A stretch of DNA of 61,174 nucleotides, from contig NZ_AOIL01000070.1 in NCBI RefSeq assembly GCF_000337595.1, positions 147,692 through 208,865 of the forward strand. Reading direction: 5' to 3'. Positions 45,065 to 54,019 of the stretch are shown piece by piece. Made by a program: the position numbers and the translations under genes. The number at the start of each line of letters is the position of its first letter. Positions within the stretch are counted from its first letter, which is position 1. The notes below the pieces were generated by a model. That model searched no databases, was not told the origin of the DNA, and was given only the letters and a program-made list of their open reading frames with translations. The DNA comes from Natrialba taiwanensis DSM 12281 (GTDB lineage: Archaea > Halobacteriota > Halobacteria > Halobacteriales > Natrialbaceae).

Positions 45065-45748
45065 CTACGCGCTTTCGACCCGCTCGCGCAGCCACGCGGC
45101 GGCCTCCGCGACCGTCCGTTCGTCCGTTCCTTCGATCGAAATCCGAACGCCGTCACCGGGATAGCTGCCGACCGACACGTCGAACTGCCGGCGAAGTTCG
45201 GCGATCCGATCGAGTAACGCGCTCTCGGGTTCGTCCGCGACGACGACGAGCCGATGCGTCGGTTCGCCGTTGAACTCCGAGGCCACCGTCTCGAACATCG
45301 CTTTCATCTCCTCGGGGACCCCCGGAAGCACGTAGACGTCCTCGAGGACCGCACCCGGGGCCACCCCGACATCGTTGTGTAGCGCCCGCGCGCCTGCCGG
45401 CAACTCCGCCGTTCCGTCCGCGAGTTCAGCGTGAGAGTAGCCGTTTTCTTCGAGCCAGGAGCGGGCGGCGTCGTGTTCCGTCAGCGACCGGCCGAGTGCG
45501 GCGGCGACGCCGTCCATTGTGACGTCGTCGTGCGTCGGTCCCAGTCCACCCGTGACGATCACGGCGTCGTAGGCCGCTCGATACTCGTTGACCACGCGTG
45601 CGATGTCCGAAACGCGGTCCGGGATCGTCGTCACTCGCTCGATGTCGACACCGCGCTCGGCGAGTCGCTCGCAAAGCCACGTGGCGTTCGTGTTTGCCGT
45701 CCGTCCGGCGAGAAGTTCGTCACCGACCGTGACGACCGCAGCGTTCAT
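45065..45748 (-). CDS. cinA: CinA-type / molybdopterin-binding domain protein
   Basis: 227 aa from the ATG at 45748 (MNAAVVTVGDELLAGRTANTN), the family start. 'VGDELLAGRTANTNATWL' is the MoCF_biosynth box and 'DAVIVTGGLGPTHDDVTMDGV' the second. Only the N-terminal domain of CinA is present; the C-terminal amidase (PncC) domain is absent, so it acts as a nucleotide-binding or pyrophosphatase domain at most. The stretch 45749-45862 is a possible upstream extension I do not accept. Confidence 0.88.
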   Translation of the reverse strand: MNAAVVTVGDELLAGRTANTNATWLCERLAERGVDIERVTTIPDRVSDIARVVNEYRAAYDAVIVTGGLGPTHDDVTMDGVAAALGRSLTEHDAARSWLEENGYSHAELADGTAELPAGARALHNDVGVAPGAVLEDVYVLPGVPEEMKAMFETVASEFNGEPTHRLVVVADEPESALLDRIAELRRQFDVSVGSYPGDGVRISIEGTDERTVAEAAAWLRERVESA

Positions 45749-45888
45749 ACCCGCTCGTTCGCGGTCCCCCCTCAAATGTGTCTCGTCCGCGTCATTCGAT
45801 TTAAAATATTTCTTTTCTGACCACTCAAATTCCCTGTTACTCACCACAACCATAAGATTCAATTCTGATAATTAGTAACGGTGTGACA

Positions 45889-46242
45889 ATGCCTCGTCGG
45901 ACGCAACGAACTGACACCAATTCGACTACGGTTCTTTCAGCACTCGGCAGCAAGTACAGCGCCGAAATCCTCTGTGCTGCGGGAACTCCGAAGTCGGCAC
46001 AGACGCTGAGCGAAGACATCGAAATACCCATCGCGACCTGCTATCGACGCATCGAAGAACTCGTCGACGCGGGTCTGCTTACCTGCGAAGGACGACAACT
46101 CTCCGAAGAGGGGCGACGAACGAACATTTATCGCCGCACCGTCGACGAACTCGAGGTCGACTTCTCCGACGAGCAACCGACGTTCTCCCAGAAGCGCCGC
46201 ACCGAGGCCAAAAACCGACTGCAGGACCAGCTCGAGAACTGA
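45889..46242 (+). CDS. Winged-helix transcriptional regulator
   Basis: 117 aa from the ATG at 45889 (MPRRTQRTDTNS). The ArsR-like or MarR-like DNA-binding core is 'AEILCAAGTPKSAQTLSEDIEIPIATCYRRIEELVDAG' (about 24-61), followed by a wing 'LLTCEGRQLSEEGRRTNIYR'. The gene lies just before the archaeosine genes on the same strand, 199 nt away, so it is a candidate regulator of them (inference). Confidence 0.82.
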   Translation: MPRRTQRTDTNSTTVLSALGSKYSAEILCAAGTPKSAQTLSEDIEIPIATCYRRIEELVDAGLLTCEGRQLSEEGRRTNIYRRTVDELEVDFSDEQPTFSQKRRTEAKNRLQDQLEN

Positions 46243-46410
46243 TCGATCGACCGGTAGTGTCGTCGGCGCGATAGCAACCGAACTCGTAGTCGCAACTCCA
46301 CCGTCGTCACCGTCACGGGTGCCGTCACCACCGCCATTACCGCCACCACCACACTCACCGTCGCGGTTACCCCTCGCTCGAGTTCATCCCGGAGCGGGGC
46401 GTTCGACCAG

Positions 46411-46435
46411 ATTTAAGTATTCTCGAGAGAATACT
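46411..46435 (+). promoter_or_regulatory. queD promoter with inverted repeat
   Basis: ATTTAAG (46411-46417) is 24-30 nt before the GTG at 46441, a leaderless TATA-like box. AGTATTCT (46416-46423), four bases, then AGAATACT (46428-46435) is an 8-bp exact inverted repeat between the box and the start, where a repressor would block initiation. Confidence 0.6.
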
Positions 46436-46440
46436 CGCGT

Positions 46441-46929
46441 GTGACTGAATACGCCTCGGACGACGATCACGGCGAGGCCGACGGGTCGGCGACGGCCGAC
46501 GAGCGCCTGGTCGGTCGTTCTCGAACCCTCCACATCGGCCGCGACCGCCCGATCAGAATCAGCACCGGCCACCGAATCCTCCACCACGACGGCAAGTGCG
46601 CCAGACCGCACGGCCACAACTACGAAGTCGCGGTTACCATCGAGGGAACGCTCACCGAGGAGGGCTGGATCGCCGACAAGGGAGATATTACTGCAGTAAT
46701 ATACGAGTGGGACCACCGGTTCCTCCTCCAGCGCGGGGATCCGCTCGTCGAGGCCTTCGAAGCGGCCGGCGACGCGGACGGAATCGTCGTCCTCGACCAG
46801 CCGCCAACGGCCGAGGTGATGAGCGTCCTTCTCGAAGACAAACTCCGCACTGAACTCGGAGCGAACGTTACCGACATCGCCGTTCAGGTCAACGAAACGA
46901 ACGAACTCTGCGGCGGAAGCCAGTTCTGA
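46441..46929 (+). CDS. queD: 6-carboxytetrahydropterin synthase (QueD)
   Basis: 162 aa, GTG start at 46441. Makes 6-carboxy-tetrahydropterin from dihydroneopterin triphosphate, the first step towards preQ0. Zn/catalytic residues are seen in 'RISTGHRILHHDGKCARPHGHNY' (split at about 40-62) and 'QVNETNELCGGSQF'. An 18-nt palindrome (46685-46702) runs through seven A/T-ending codons. The operon continues with queE 5 nt downstream and queC. Confidence 0.93.
   Translation: MTEYASDDDHGEADGSATADERLVGRSRTLHIGRDRPIRISTGHRILHHDGKCARPHGHNYEVAVTIEGTLTEEGWIADKGDITAVIYEWDHRFLLQRGDPLVEAFEAAGDADGIVVLDQPPTAEVMSVLLEDKLRTELGANVTDIAVQVNETNELCGGSQF
46685..46702. repeat. Perfect 18-nt palindrome inside queD
   Basis: ATATTACTG then its exact reverse complement. 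The codons across it (D-I-T-A-V-I-Y) end in A or T although the gene is otherwise GC-rich. Confidence 0.7.
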
Positions 46930-46934
46930 TCACA

Positions 46935-47756
46935 ATGCCGGTCTCTCACTCGGTCGACCAGGAACCGTCCGGGGCGACGAACAGCACGGAGAACGAGCAC
47001 CAAAACCAAACTGACAACGACGACGACCGACCCGACGACGGACTCCCGATCAACGAACTCTTCTACTCGCTGCAAGGTGAGGGGACTCTCGCCGGTGTCC
47101 CTTCCGTCTTCGTCCGCACGAGCGGCTGTAACCTCCGCTGTTGGTTCTGTGACTCCTATCACACCTCCTGGGAACCGACCCACGCCTGGATGAGCCTTGA
47201 CGAAATCCTCGCCGAGATCGAATCCTACGACGCGGACCACGTCGTCCTCACCGGCGGCGAGCCGATGCTGCACGACGCGAGCGCGGACCTGCTCTCCGAA
47301 CTCGACGACCGCGGCTACCACACCACCGTCGAGACGAACGGGACGATCCACCGCGACGCCCCCATCGACCTCGCCTCGATCAGCCCGAAACTCGAAAGCA
47401 GCACCCCGACTCCCGAGCGCGATCCTGACGGCGACGGCGAATGGGAACAGCGCCACGAGAACGCCCGACTCGACCTCGACGCACTCACCGAACTCGTCGA
47501 GACCCACCCGTTCCAGTTGAAGTTCGTCGTCACCGACGCGGACGATATGCCGGAGATCCTCGACCTGCTCTCCGAACTTCGGGACGCAGCGACCGTTCCC
47601 ATCCGCGACGAGAACGTCCTGCTGATGCCCGAGGGCGCGACCCGCGAGCGCCTCGCCGAAACGCGAACGCGCACCGCCGAACTCGCAATGGAGCACGGCT
47701 TCCGGTACACGCCGCGGCTGCACGTGGATCTGTGGAACGACGCACCCGAGACATAA
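46935..47756 (+). CDS. queE: 7-carboxy-7-deazaguanine synthase (QueE)
   Basis: 273-aa radical SAM enzyme. The cluster motif is 'SGCNLRCWFCDSYHT' (C-x3-C-x2-C) near residue 60. A 40-residue Glu/Asn-rich acidic N-terminus precedes 'INELFYSLQGEGTLAG'. It rearranges 6-carboxy-tetrahydropterin to 7-carboxy-7-deazaguanine. 'VVLTGGEPMLHDAS' is the substrate/SAM region. Middle gene of the archaeosine-precursor operon. Confidence 0.95.
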   Translation: MPVSHSVDQEPSGATNSTENEHQNQTDNDDDRPDDGLPINELFYSLQGEGTLAGVPSVFVRTSGCNLRCWFCDSYHTSWEPTHAWMSLDEILAEIESYDADHVVLTGGEPMLHDASADLLSELDDRGYHTTVETNGTIHRDAPIDLASISPKLESSTPTPERDPDGDGEWEQRHENARLDLDALTELVETHPFQLKFVVTDADDMPEILDLLSELRDAATVPIRDENVLLMPEGATRERLAETRTRTAELAMEHGFRYTPRLHVDLWNDAPET

Positions 47757-47786
47757 CCAAGCGCCATCCCGATACGAAGAGACACG

Positions 47787-48563
47787 ATGACATCCGATTC
47801 ACCCACCACCGACTCAAGTACCGGCCCCAACACCGAATCAGCCGCTAACTCCAGCACCGACTCAACCACCGACCGCAAGCGCGCCGTCGTCCTCCTTTCG
47901 GGCGGCATGGACAGCGCCACCGCCGCCTACGAGGCCCGCGAGCGCGGCTACGACCTCTACGCCCTCCACACCTCCTACGGCCAGCGCACTGAAACCCGTG
48001 AACTCGACTGTGCAAAACGCCTCGCCGACGACCTCGAGATGAACGACTTCCTGCAGGTCGAAACCGGACACCTCTCGGCGATCGGCGACTCGAGTCTCAC
48101 CGACGACGAACTCGCTGTTGCGGACGCGGACATGGACGGCGACGAGATCCCCACCTCCTACGTCCCCTTCCGGAACGCGAACCTGCTCGCGATGGCCGTC
48201 TCCTACGCCGAAGCCAACGACTGCGAAGCCGTCTTCATCGGTGCCCACAGCGAAGACTTCTCTGGCTATCCGGACTGCCGCCCCGAGTTCTTCGAGGCGT
48301 TCGAAACCGTGGTTGACGTGGGGACGAAACCCGCAACCGACATCTCGATCGAAGCCCCCTTCGTCGAGTGGTCGAAGACGGACATCGCGTCCCGCGGCAC
48401 CGAACTCGAAGTTCCCTACGAACACACGTGGAGCTGCTATCGCGACGATCAGCCGGCCTGTGGCACCTGCGACGCCTGTGCCTACCGACTCCAGGCGTTC
48501 CAGCGCAACGATCGCCGCGATCCGATCGAATACGCCGAGCGGCCGTCCTACGTCGAGGAGTGA
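47787..48563 (+). CDS. queC: 7-cyano-7-deazaguanine synthase (QueC)
   Basis: 258 aa. 'VLLSGGMDSATAAYEARER' is the ATP-pyrophosphatase SGGMDS motif and 'CYRDDQPACGTCDACAYRL' the C-terminal zinc site (C-x8-C-x2-C-x2-C). Makes preQ0, which haloarchaea insert into tRNA G15 for archaeosine. An acidic/Thr N-terminus of about 30 residues precedes the core. A spacing of 30 nt after queE supports one operon. Confidence 0.95.
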   Translation: MTSDSPTTDSSTGPNTESAANSSTDSTTDRKRAVVLLSGGMDSATAAYEARERGYDLYALHTSYGQRTETRELDCAKRLADDLEMNDFLQVETGHLSAIGDSSLTDDELAVADADMDGDEIPTSYVPFRNANLLAMAVSYAEANDCEAVFIGAHSEDFSGYPDCRPEFFEAFETVVDVGTKPATDISIEAPFVEWSKTDIASRGTELEVPYEHTWSCYRDDQPACGTCDACAYRLQAFQRNDRRDPIEYAERPSYVEE

Positions 48564-48627
48564 GTGACGACTGCGTGATACGTTCGGGGAAGCAAACGTT
48601 CTTTGTCCATCCCATCGTTCTCCCGCT

Positions 48628-49080
48628 ATGTTCCTCCCGATCGTCTCGTGGGTTCGCGACGGGGACGGCGGTTGGACGCTCCCCGACGGCCGTCGCCGCG
48701 AGTTCATCGGCCTCGCGATTGGTCTCCCGGTGTTCGCCTGGTTTGTCGCGGACGATGTGGGGCCGCTCGCGCCGAGCCAGCACTGGCCGGTCATGGTACT
48801 TGGCGTCTGCTGTGGCGTTTACTATGCGGCATCCGTTCGATCCACGGTGTTCGAGTTGCTTCCCGACGGTCTCAGCGACATGACTGTGCTGTCACTGCTC
48901 AGTGGCGGAGCCGGTCTCTCGCTGCTCGAAATCGTTCACCTCGCAACGCCGACCGTCGTGTTCCTGGTGACTGCCGGTGTGACGATCCTTGGAATCTACG
49001 TGATTCGACTCGTTTCTCCCCTCCACGACGGGTTACAGCCCTCGCGTCGCGGAGTCGAGCCGCCGCCCGCGATAGAGTGA
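48628..49080 (+). CDS. Predicted membrane protein, four helices
   Basis: 150 aa, with membrane segments 'FIGLAIGLPVFAWFV', 'WPVMVLGVCCGVYYAASV', 'VLSLLSGGAGLSLLEIV' and 'TVVFLVTAGVTILGIYVIRL'. No named family recognised. A convergent iron alcohol dehydrogenase follows. Confidence 0.6.
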   Translation: MFLPIVSWVRDGDGGWTLPDGRRREFIGLAIGLPVFAWFVADDVGPLAPSQHWPVMVLGVCCGVYYAASVRSTVFELLPDGLSDMTVLSLLSGGAGLSLLEIVHLATPTVVFLVTAGVTILGIYVIRLVSPLHDGLQPSRRGVEPPPAIE

Positions 49081-49092
49081 ACGCCGCTCTGC

Positions 49093-50346
49093 TTACCACG
49101 CCGCTTCGAGTACGGCGACGAGTTCGTCGACCGACGGGTCGAGCCCCGGCGGCGCGTTCGCCATCATGCGATCCGCGAGCGTCGCCTCCGCGACGGCGCT
49201 GAACTCGTCGGGTTCGGGGCCGTCCACGTCCCGAAGCCGGGTTGGAAGCGAAAGCGCGTCGCGGACCGCGGTCACGCGGTCGACGACCGCGGCGGCCGGC
49301 TCCGCGTTTGCGCCGACGCCGAGCGCGTCCGCGAGCAAGTCGACGCGGGCGTCCACGCCTTCCTGGGCGAAGACGAACTCGAGGACGTGCGGGGCGACGA
49401 CCGCGTGAGCCGTCCCCTGTTGCACGTCGTTCGTGCGCGTCAGCCCGTGGCCGAAGGCGTGGATGATCGACAGCGTCGTCTCGCCGGGGCGGGAGATGCC
49501 GTACTGGACGAGGACGATCCCTTCGAGAATCGTCTCGAACGTCTCGGGGTCGCGCTCGCCGCGGCCGTACGCGCGCAATCCGGACTCCAGTGCGGCCAGT
49601 CCGCGCGACGCCGTCGCGTCGGTGATCGGCGTCGCGTTGGCGGCATAGATCGTCTCGAGACCCTTGTCGAAGCCGTTCATCGCGGACCCCGCGAGGACGA
49701 ATTCGGGCGTCGTCGCGACCAATTCGGGGTCGTAGAAGGCGGCCGCAGGCATCAGCTCCCGGCCACCGATTCCGCCCCCGAGTTCCTCGTCGATCCGACC
49801 CGATCCGTCTGACGCCGGTGCGGCCGTGACGCCAGCGGCCTGCGAGAGATCTGCCCCCGCGAGCGTCGTCGGCACTGCGAGGATCGGCACCAGCCCCGAC
49901 TCGGGAACGGTGATCGTTCCCGTCTCGCTGAACTCGGCGACGATATCAGCGCGCGAGCGCTCGTCGGCTGCGAGCACGCTGATCACCTTCGCCACGTCGA
50001 GGCTGCTGCCGCCGCCGACCGCAACGATCGCGTCGGCGTCAGTGCCGCGCAGGCAATCGAGTCCGTCGAACGCTGTCCCGAGCCGTTTCTTCGGCGTCGT
50101 CTCGTCGAAGACACCCGCGAGTTCAGTGCCGAGTCCCGTTCGGACCGGGTCGATCACCGTCGGCGTGCTCCCGACGGTCGACCCGCAGACGACCAGCGCG
50201 CGCTCGCGGTCCAGCCGCTCGAGTTCAGCGTCGAGGTCGGCGACGCAGCCTCGGCCGAAGCGGATCGTTGGCGAGGTGAACTCGAAGCGAAACGGGGTTC
50301 GATCTCGCGCCCTCTGGGCGAAGCCGTTCGAATCGGGTGCGGTCAT
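49093..50346 (-). CDS. Iron-containing alcohol dehydrogenase
   Basis: 417 aa from the ATG at 50346 (MTAPDSNGFAQRARD); the frame is open further up to 51168 but that overlaps the M48 gene and is not coding. 'DADAIVAVGGGSSLDVAKVIS' is the NAD/Fe-ADH glycine box and 'SIIHAFGHGLTRTNDVQQG' the C-terminal metal His region. Oxidises an alcohol to an aldehyde, or the reverse; the substrate is unknown. Confidence 0.92.
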   Translation of the reverse strand: MTAPDSNGFAQRARDRTPFRFEFTSPTIRFGRGCVADLDAELERLDRERALVVCGSTVGSTPTVIDPVRTGLGTELAGVFDETTPKKRLGTAFDGLDCLRGTDADAIVAVGGGSSLDVAKVISVLAADERSRADIVAEFSETGTITVPESGLVPILAVPTTLAGADLSQAAGVTAAPASDGSGRIDEELGGGIGGRELMPAAAFYDPELVATTPEFVLAGSAMNGFDKGLETIYAANATPITDATASRGLAALESGLRAYGRGERDPETFETILEGIVLVQYGISRPGETTLSIIHAFGHGLTRTNDVQQGTAHAVVAPHVLEFVFAQEGVDARVDLLADALGVGANAEPAAAVVDRVTAVRDALSLPTRLRDVDGPEPDEFSAVAEATLADRMMANAPPGLDPSVDELVAVLEAAW

Positions 50347-50464
50347 GGGGTCGTCTACGGACGGGGGACTGTTAACAGTGGAGTCCCCGGCGGGCCATGT
50401 CCGAGGGTCCGTCTCGATCCGTCGCTCCAAAACACTGTTGCCGTTTCCGGAACGATACTGCAAC

Positions 50465-51664
50465 GTGGCTCTCACACCGAACTGGCGACTCCGGGTTCGA
50501 ATCGCTGCCGCGCTCGCGCTGGTCGTGGGAGTGAACGGACTCCTGCTCGCGGCGCTCGCCTGGAGCGCTCTCCGCCTCCTCTCCGCGAGCGGCCGGTCGG
50601 TGCCGGTCGAACTCGGCCTCCCGCTCACCGTCGGGACGCTCCTCCTCGCCGCCGTCGGCCTCGTCGCCGTGCAGGCGCGATACGGCTCGCGGACGATCGT
50701 CTCCGGGCTCGATCTCGACGAACTCGGCGAGCTCGACGACCCCGACGACCTCGAAGGAACCAACCCGCAAACCCTCGGCGGCCGGGTTCGGCGACTCGCA
50801 GCGCAGGCGGACGTCCCGCTTCCGTCGGTGGCCGTCGCAAACCGAGCCGAACCCGCCTGTCTGACCGTCGGAACGCAACGCTCGCCGACGATCGTGGTCA
50901 CGACGGGATTGCTCGAGCAACTCGACGACGACGAACTCGACGCAGCCCTCGCACACGAGGTCGCCCACGTCGCCAACCGCGACCTGCCAGTCGTGACCGC
51001 AGTCGCCGCGACGGTCGCGATCGGCGATCGGTTGCTCGAGCGCGAGCGGAAACTCCGCGGCGTTCTCGCCGGCATGGCAGTGGTCGCCCTCTTTACCGGG
51101 ATCGGGCTCCTCATCTTCGCGGTCCCGATTCTCGTGGTCGGCGTGGTATACCTCGCCGTGAGTGTCATTGCACGGGCGCTGCTCGGACTGAACTCGATCG
51201 CGCTCGGACTGTTCTCGAAGACCCGCGAGTTCGCCGCCGATCGCGGCGCGAGTCGACTGACCGGCGAGCCGGCGGCGGTGGCGAGCGCGCTCGAGACGCT
51301 CGAGGACGAGCGATCGAAACCGGATCAGGATGCGCGACTGCACGCGAGCGCGACGCTCGGAATCGTTCCGCAGCCGCTGGCGTTCGAGCGCGCGGCTGAG
51401 GACGGCGACGGAGAGCAACATTGGTTCGATCGGTGGTTTGTCGGTCAGTTCTCCATAGAGACAGTCGACGAGCAAGCATCCGAGGGTCCCCCGGGACCCA
51501 TCGCCCGGCGCAAGGAGCGCGTCAAAACGTGGCTCCGCGAGCGGATCATCGAGCCGGTGCGGACGCGTATTCGACGGGCGCTCGCGTGGCGGCCCCCGAC
51601 GCATCCGGCGACCGAGGAGCGGATCGAACAGTTGCGGACGCTCGAACGGCGTCGGCGCGGGTAA
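50465..51664 (+). CDS. M48 (HtpX-like) zinc metalloprotease
   Basis: 399 aa starting with GTG at 50465 (VALTPNWRLRVRI), since the upstream frame lies antisense over the alcohol dehydrogenase. 'ALAHEVAHVANRDL' holds HExxH at 164-168 and 'KTREFAADRGASRLTG' the third Glu ligand. Two N-terminal membrane helices and two more after the active site place it in the membrane with the active site in the cytoplasm. HtpX-like proteases degrade damaged membrane proteins. Confidence 0.9.
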   Translation: MALTPNWRLRVRIAAALALVVGVNGLLLAALAWSALRLLSASGRSVPVELGLPLTVGTLLLAAVGLVAVQARYGSRTIVSGLDLDELGELDDPDDLEGTNPQTLGGRVRRLAAQADVPLPSVAVANRAEPACLTVGTQRSPTIVVTTGLLEQLDDDELDAALAHEVAHVANRDLPVVTAVAATVAIGDRLLERERKLRGVLAGMAVVALFTGIGLLIFAVPILVVGVVYLAVSVIARALLGLNSIALGLFSKTREFAADRGASRLTGEPAAVASALETLEDERSKPDQDARLHASATLGIVPQPLAFERAAEDGDGEQHWFDRWFVGQFSIETVDEQASEGPPGPIARRKERVKTWLRERIIEPVRTRIRRALAWRPPTHPATEERIEQLRTLERRRRG

Positions 51665-51694
51665 GCCTGCTCCCAGGGGTGCGACGCCGACGAA

Positions 51695-52675
51695 CTACCG
51701 GTCCGACGATGGCCCGGAATCGACCGCCGGGCCGTCGAACGACGGCAGCTGTGCCTCGATCCGCTCGCGTTCGTCCTCGAGCCACTCGGGCAGCGCCAGG
51801 CTTGACCCCAGTTCGTCGCGGTCCTCGTCGGCCGTGAACCCGGGCTCCGTCGTCGCCATCTCGAAGAGGACGCCGCCGGGCTCGCGGGTGTAGACCGACT
51901 GGAAGTACGTTCGGTCGATGATCTCGCTCGGGGAAAGTCCCTGCTCGGCGTAGGCCTCCCGCCAGCGCTCTTGTTCCTCGAGATCGGCCGCCTCGAAGGC
52001 GACGTGGTGGACCGTTCCGACACCCGTCTGTCCGCGACCAGCGTCGATCTCGATCAAATCGACGATCGAGCCCGGCCCGCCCGCCGCGCTTCGGTACCGG
52101 CGACGGCCGTCCGTCTCGTCCTCGAGTTCGTAGCCGAGCACGTCGGTCAGGATCGCCTCCGTCGGCCCGAACTCGCTGACGGCGAGCGTGACGCTGTGAA
52201 AGCCGCGGAGCTGGTGGGCGGTCGGGACGGGGCCGTCTTCCCACGGCGTCGCATCGCTCTCGGCGGCCGCATCGTCGGCCGGCGCGACGAGTTCGAGTTC
52301 GATCCCGTCGGGGTCGGCAAACCGGAGGACGGTTTCGTCGAAGCGCTGCGTCTGCTCGACGTCGATACCCTCGCTCTCGAGTCGGTCGAGCCAGTAGTCG
52401 ATCGAGTCGGGGCGGATCAGGTAGGCGGTCGCCTGCGTCTGGCCGGCACCGAACTCGCCCCGGCGGCCGCGGTCGGTCCAGGGAAAGAACGTAATATTCG
52501 TGCCGGGTGTCCCGCCTTCGTCGCCGAAGTAGAAGTGGTAGGAACCAGGGTCGTCGTGGTTGACGGTCTGCTTGACGAACCGGAGGCCGAGCGTGCCGAC
52601 GTAGAACTCGGCGTTTCGATCGGGATCGCCAGCGATCGCCGTGACGTGGTGTAATCCGGGCGTGGTCGGTGACAT
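51695..52675 (-). CDS. VOC ring-cleaving dioxygenase-type protein
   Basis: 326 aa from the ATG at 52675 (MSPTTPGLHHVTAIAGDP). Two VOC domains: metal His in 'GLHHVTAIAG' and again in 'RGFHSVTLAVSEFG', and Glu in 'GGVLFEMATTEPGF' form the non-heme iron triad. It belongs to the MhqO/YkcA-type branch, associated with quinone or catechol detoxification in bacteria; its substrate here is unknown. Confidence 0.9.
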   Translation of the reverse strand: MSPTTPGLHHVTAIAGDPDRNAEFYVGTLGLRFVKQTVNHDDPGSYHFYFGDEGGTPGTNITFFPWTDRGRRGEFGAGQTQATAYLIRPDSIDYWLDRLESEGIDVEQTQRFDETVLRFADPDGIELELVAPADDAAAESDATPWEDGPVPTAHQLRGFHSVTLAVSEFGPTEAILTDVLGYELEDETDGRRRYRSAAGGPGSIVDLIEIDAGRGQTGVGTVHHVAFEAADLEEQERWREAYAEQGLSPSEIIDRTYFQSVYTREPGGVLFEMATTEPGFTADEDRDELGSSLALPEWLEDERERIEAQLPSFDGPAVDSGPSSDR

Positions 52676-52794
52676 ACAGCGTGTAGGCACTCGGCCCTTG
52701 TGAGGGTTGTCCACGGTCGTGTCACCAGGGGACGCGACCGTTACCGGCTCGCGAATCGCGATTTCTTTATATGCTTCCGGAACAGATTAGAAAT

Positions 52795-53583
52795 ATGAAC
52801 CGACGACAGTGCGTGGTCGGTATCGCCACCCTCTCCTCGAGCGCCGTCGCAGGGTGTTTCTCGCGGGAACCGGGCGGCACACAGCAGTTGAACCTCACAC
52901 CGACCGACGACCGAGATGTCGAGACGGTCTCCTCGACGATGTTCGACGAGGACGTGACGCCGATCTGTGCCGAGGGCGAGTCGCTGACCGCGACCGTCGA
53001 CGGACCGAACGCGGATGCCGTGGCCGCCCACGAGTTCGTCCGCGATACCGAGAGCGGGCGGTACGGCGTTCGCGGTCGGATCGAGCCCGGAGAGCGGGGG
53101 AATATACCGAGCATTCGGGCGGCGTTCGACGACGGATCAAGCGAGTCGACTCGGGTGTACGGTCACGATGCGGACGAAACGTCTCTGTTTACGATCACGA
53201 CCGCAGACGGAGCGGCCGACGAAATCGGCGAGTACACGCTCACCGTTCGTGACGGGGAAACCGCGGATATCGGTCGCGTTTCGGAGCAGTACGCCACCGT
53301 CGACGGCGACTGGGGGCAGATCGGAACGTACGACGGGTCGCCGGTCTACGGCTACAGCGCGACGGTTGCGAACGATCACGACGAAGCCATCGAACTGTAC
53401 CCGCGGCTGAAAGCGTACCTGGATGAGACGACCGTGGCGTACAGCGGGACGGCTATCGAGTCGGCCATCGACGTCGCACCCGGCGAGACGAGAGCGGTAC
53501 TCTTCCCGTATCCCCGGTGCGATCCCGGGAGCATTGTCACAGTTGAGGCGTGGCTCGACTGGTCGACGATGCTGTACCCCTGA
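52795..53583 (+). CDS. Haloarchaeal lipoprotein, unknown function
   Basis: 262 aa. ATG at 52795 gives 'MNRRQCVVGIATLSSSAVAGC', a twin-Arg signal peptide and a lipobox (AGC). The mature part is acidic and beta-rich, with a C-terminal 'LFPYPRCDPGSIVTVEAWLDW'. Likely a cell-surface lipoprotein; no enzyme motif. Confidence 0.65.
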   Translation: MNRRQCVVGIATLSSSAVAGCFSREPGGTQQLNLTPTDDRDVETVSSTMFDEDVTPICAEGESLTATVDGPNADAVAAHEFVRDTESGRYGVRGRIEPGERGNIPSIRAAFDDGSSESTRVYGHDADETSLFTITTADGAADEIGEYTLTVRDGETADIGRVSEQYATVDGDWGQIGTYDGSPVYGYSATVANDHDEAIELYPRLKAYLDETTVAYSGTAIESAIDVAPGETRAVLFPYPRCDPGSIVTVEAWLDWSTMLYP

Positions 53584-53734
53584 TCGAACGGTTTTGCGGT
53601 TCGCGGTTTTCCACAGTATCAACCGCTCGGCGTATGGCGGACGGCGAGCGGCGAGTAGCGAACGGCGATCCTCAGAGGGCGGACGACGAACCCGGACGGC
53701 GAACAGCTAACACGATCGGCCCGGAACGATGCCT

Positions 53735-54019
53735 ATGTCCTGTCCGTTCCTGGACTACCGACTCGAGGCGAACGAGCGGCAATTCGACGAACCGCGGGCA
53801 TACTGCGAGGCGGCGGCGCGATTCGTCCAGCCTATGCGCGCTGATATCTGCAACGACCGCTACGACCTGGCACACGACAGCGACTGCGAAATCTACCTCG
53901 AGCACGCCGGGGCTGCCGACGAGAACGAGGGCGAGAACAAGCGGGAGCCGGAAAACGGGACCGAGAACCGAAGCGGTGACGGCGACGAGAATCGGGCCGG
54001 GTCCGGTGAAGACGCGTGA
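53735..54019 (+). CDS. Small Cys-containing protein coupled to a BKACE enzyme
   Basis: 94 aa from the ATG at 53735 (MSCPFLDYRLEANERQ). Four conserved-looking Cys: C3, then in 'PRAYCEAAARF', 'DICNDRY' and 'SDCEIYL', over the first 50 residues, suggesting a metal or Fe-S site. The C-terminal 40 residues are acidic, Asn/Gly-rich and probably disordered. The stop overlaps the next gene's GTG start (GTGA), so it is translationally coupled to the BKACE gene and may serve it. Confidence 0.65.
   Translation: MSCPFLDYRLEANERQFDEPRAYCEAAARFVQPMRADICNDRYDLAHDSDCEIYLEHAGAADENEGENKREPENGTENRSGDGDENRAGSGEDA

Noticed and set aside
46416-46435. A perfect 20-nt palindrome at the queD promoter
   Set aside because: On checking, the middle four bases do not pair; it is two exact 8-bp arms with a 4-nt gap, and it is reported that way.
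50347-51168. Upstream extension of the iron alcohol dehydrogenase to 51168
   Set aside because: It lies antisense over the M48 protease and has no dehydrogenase sequence.
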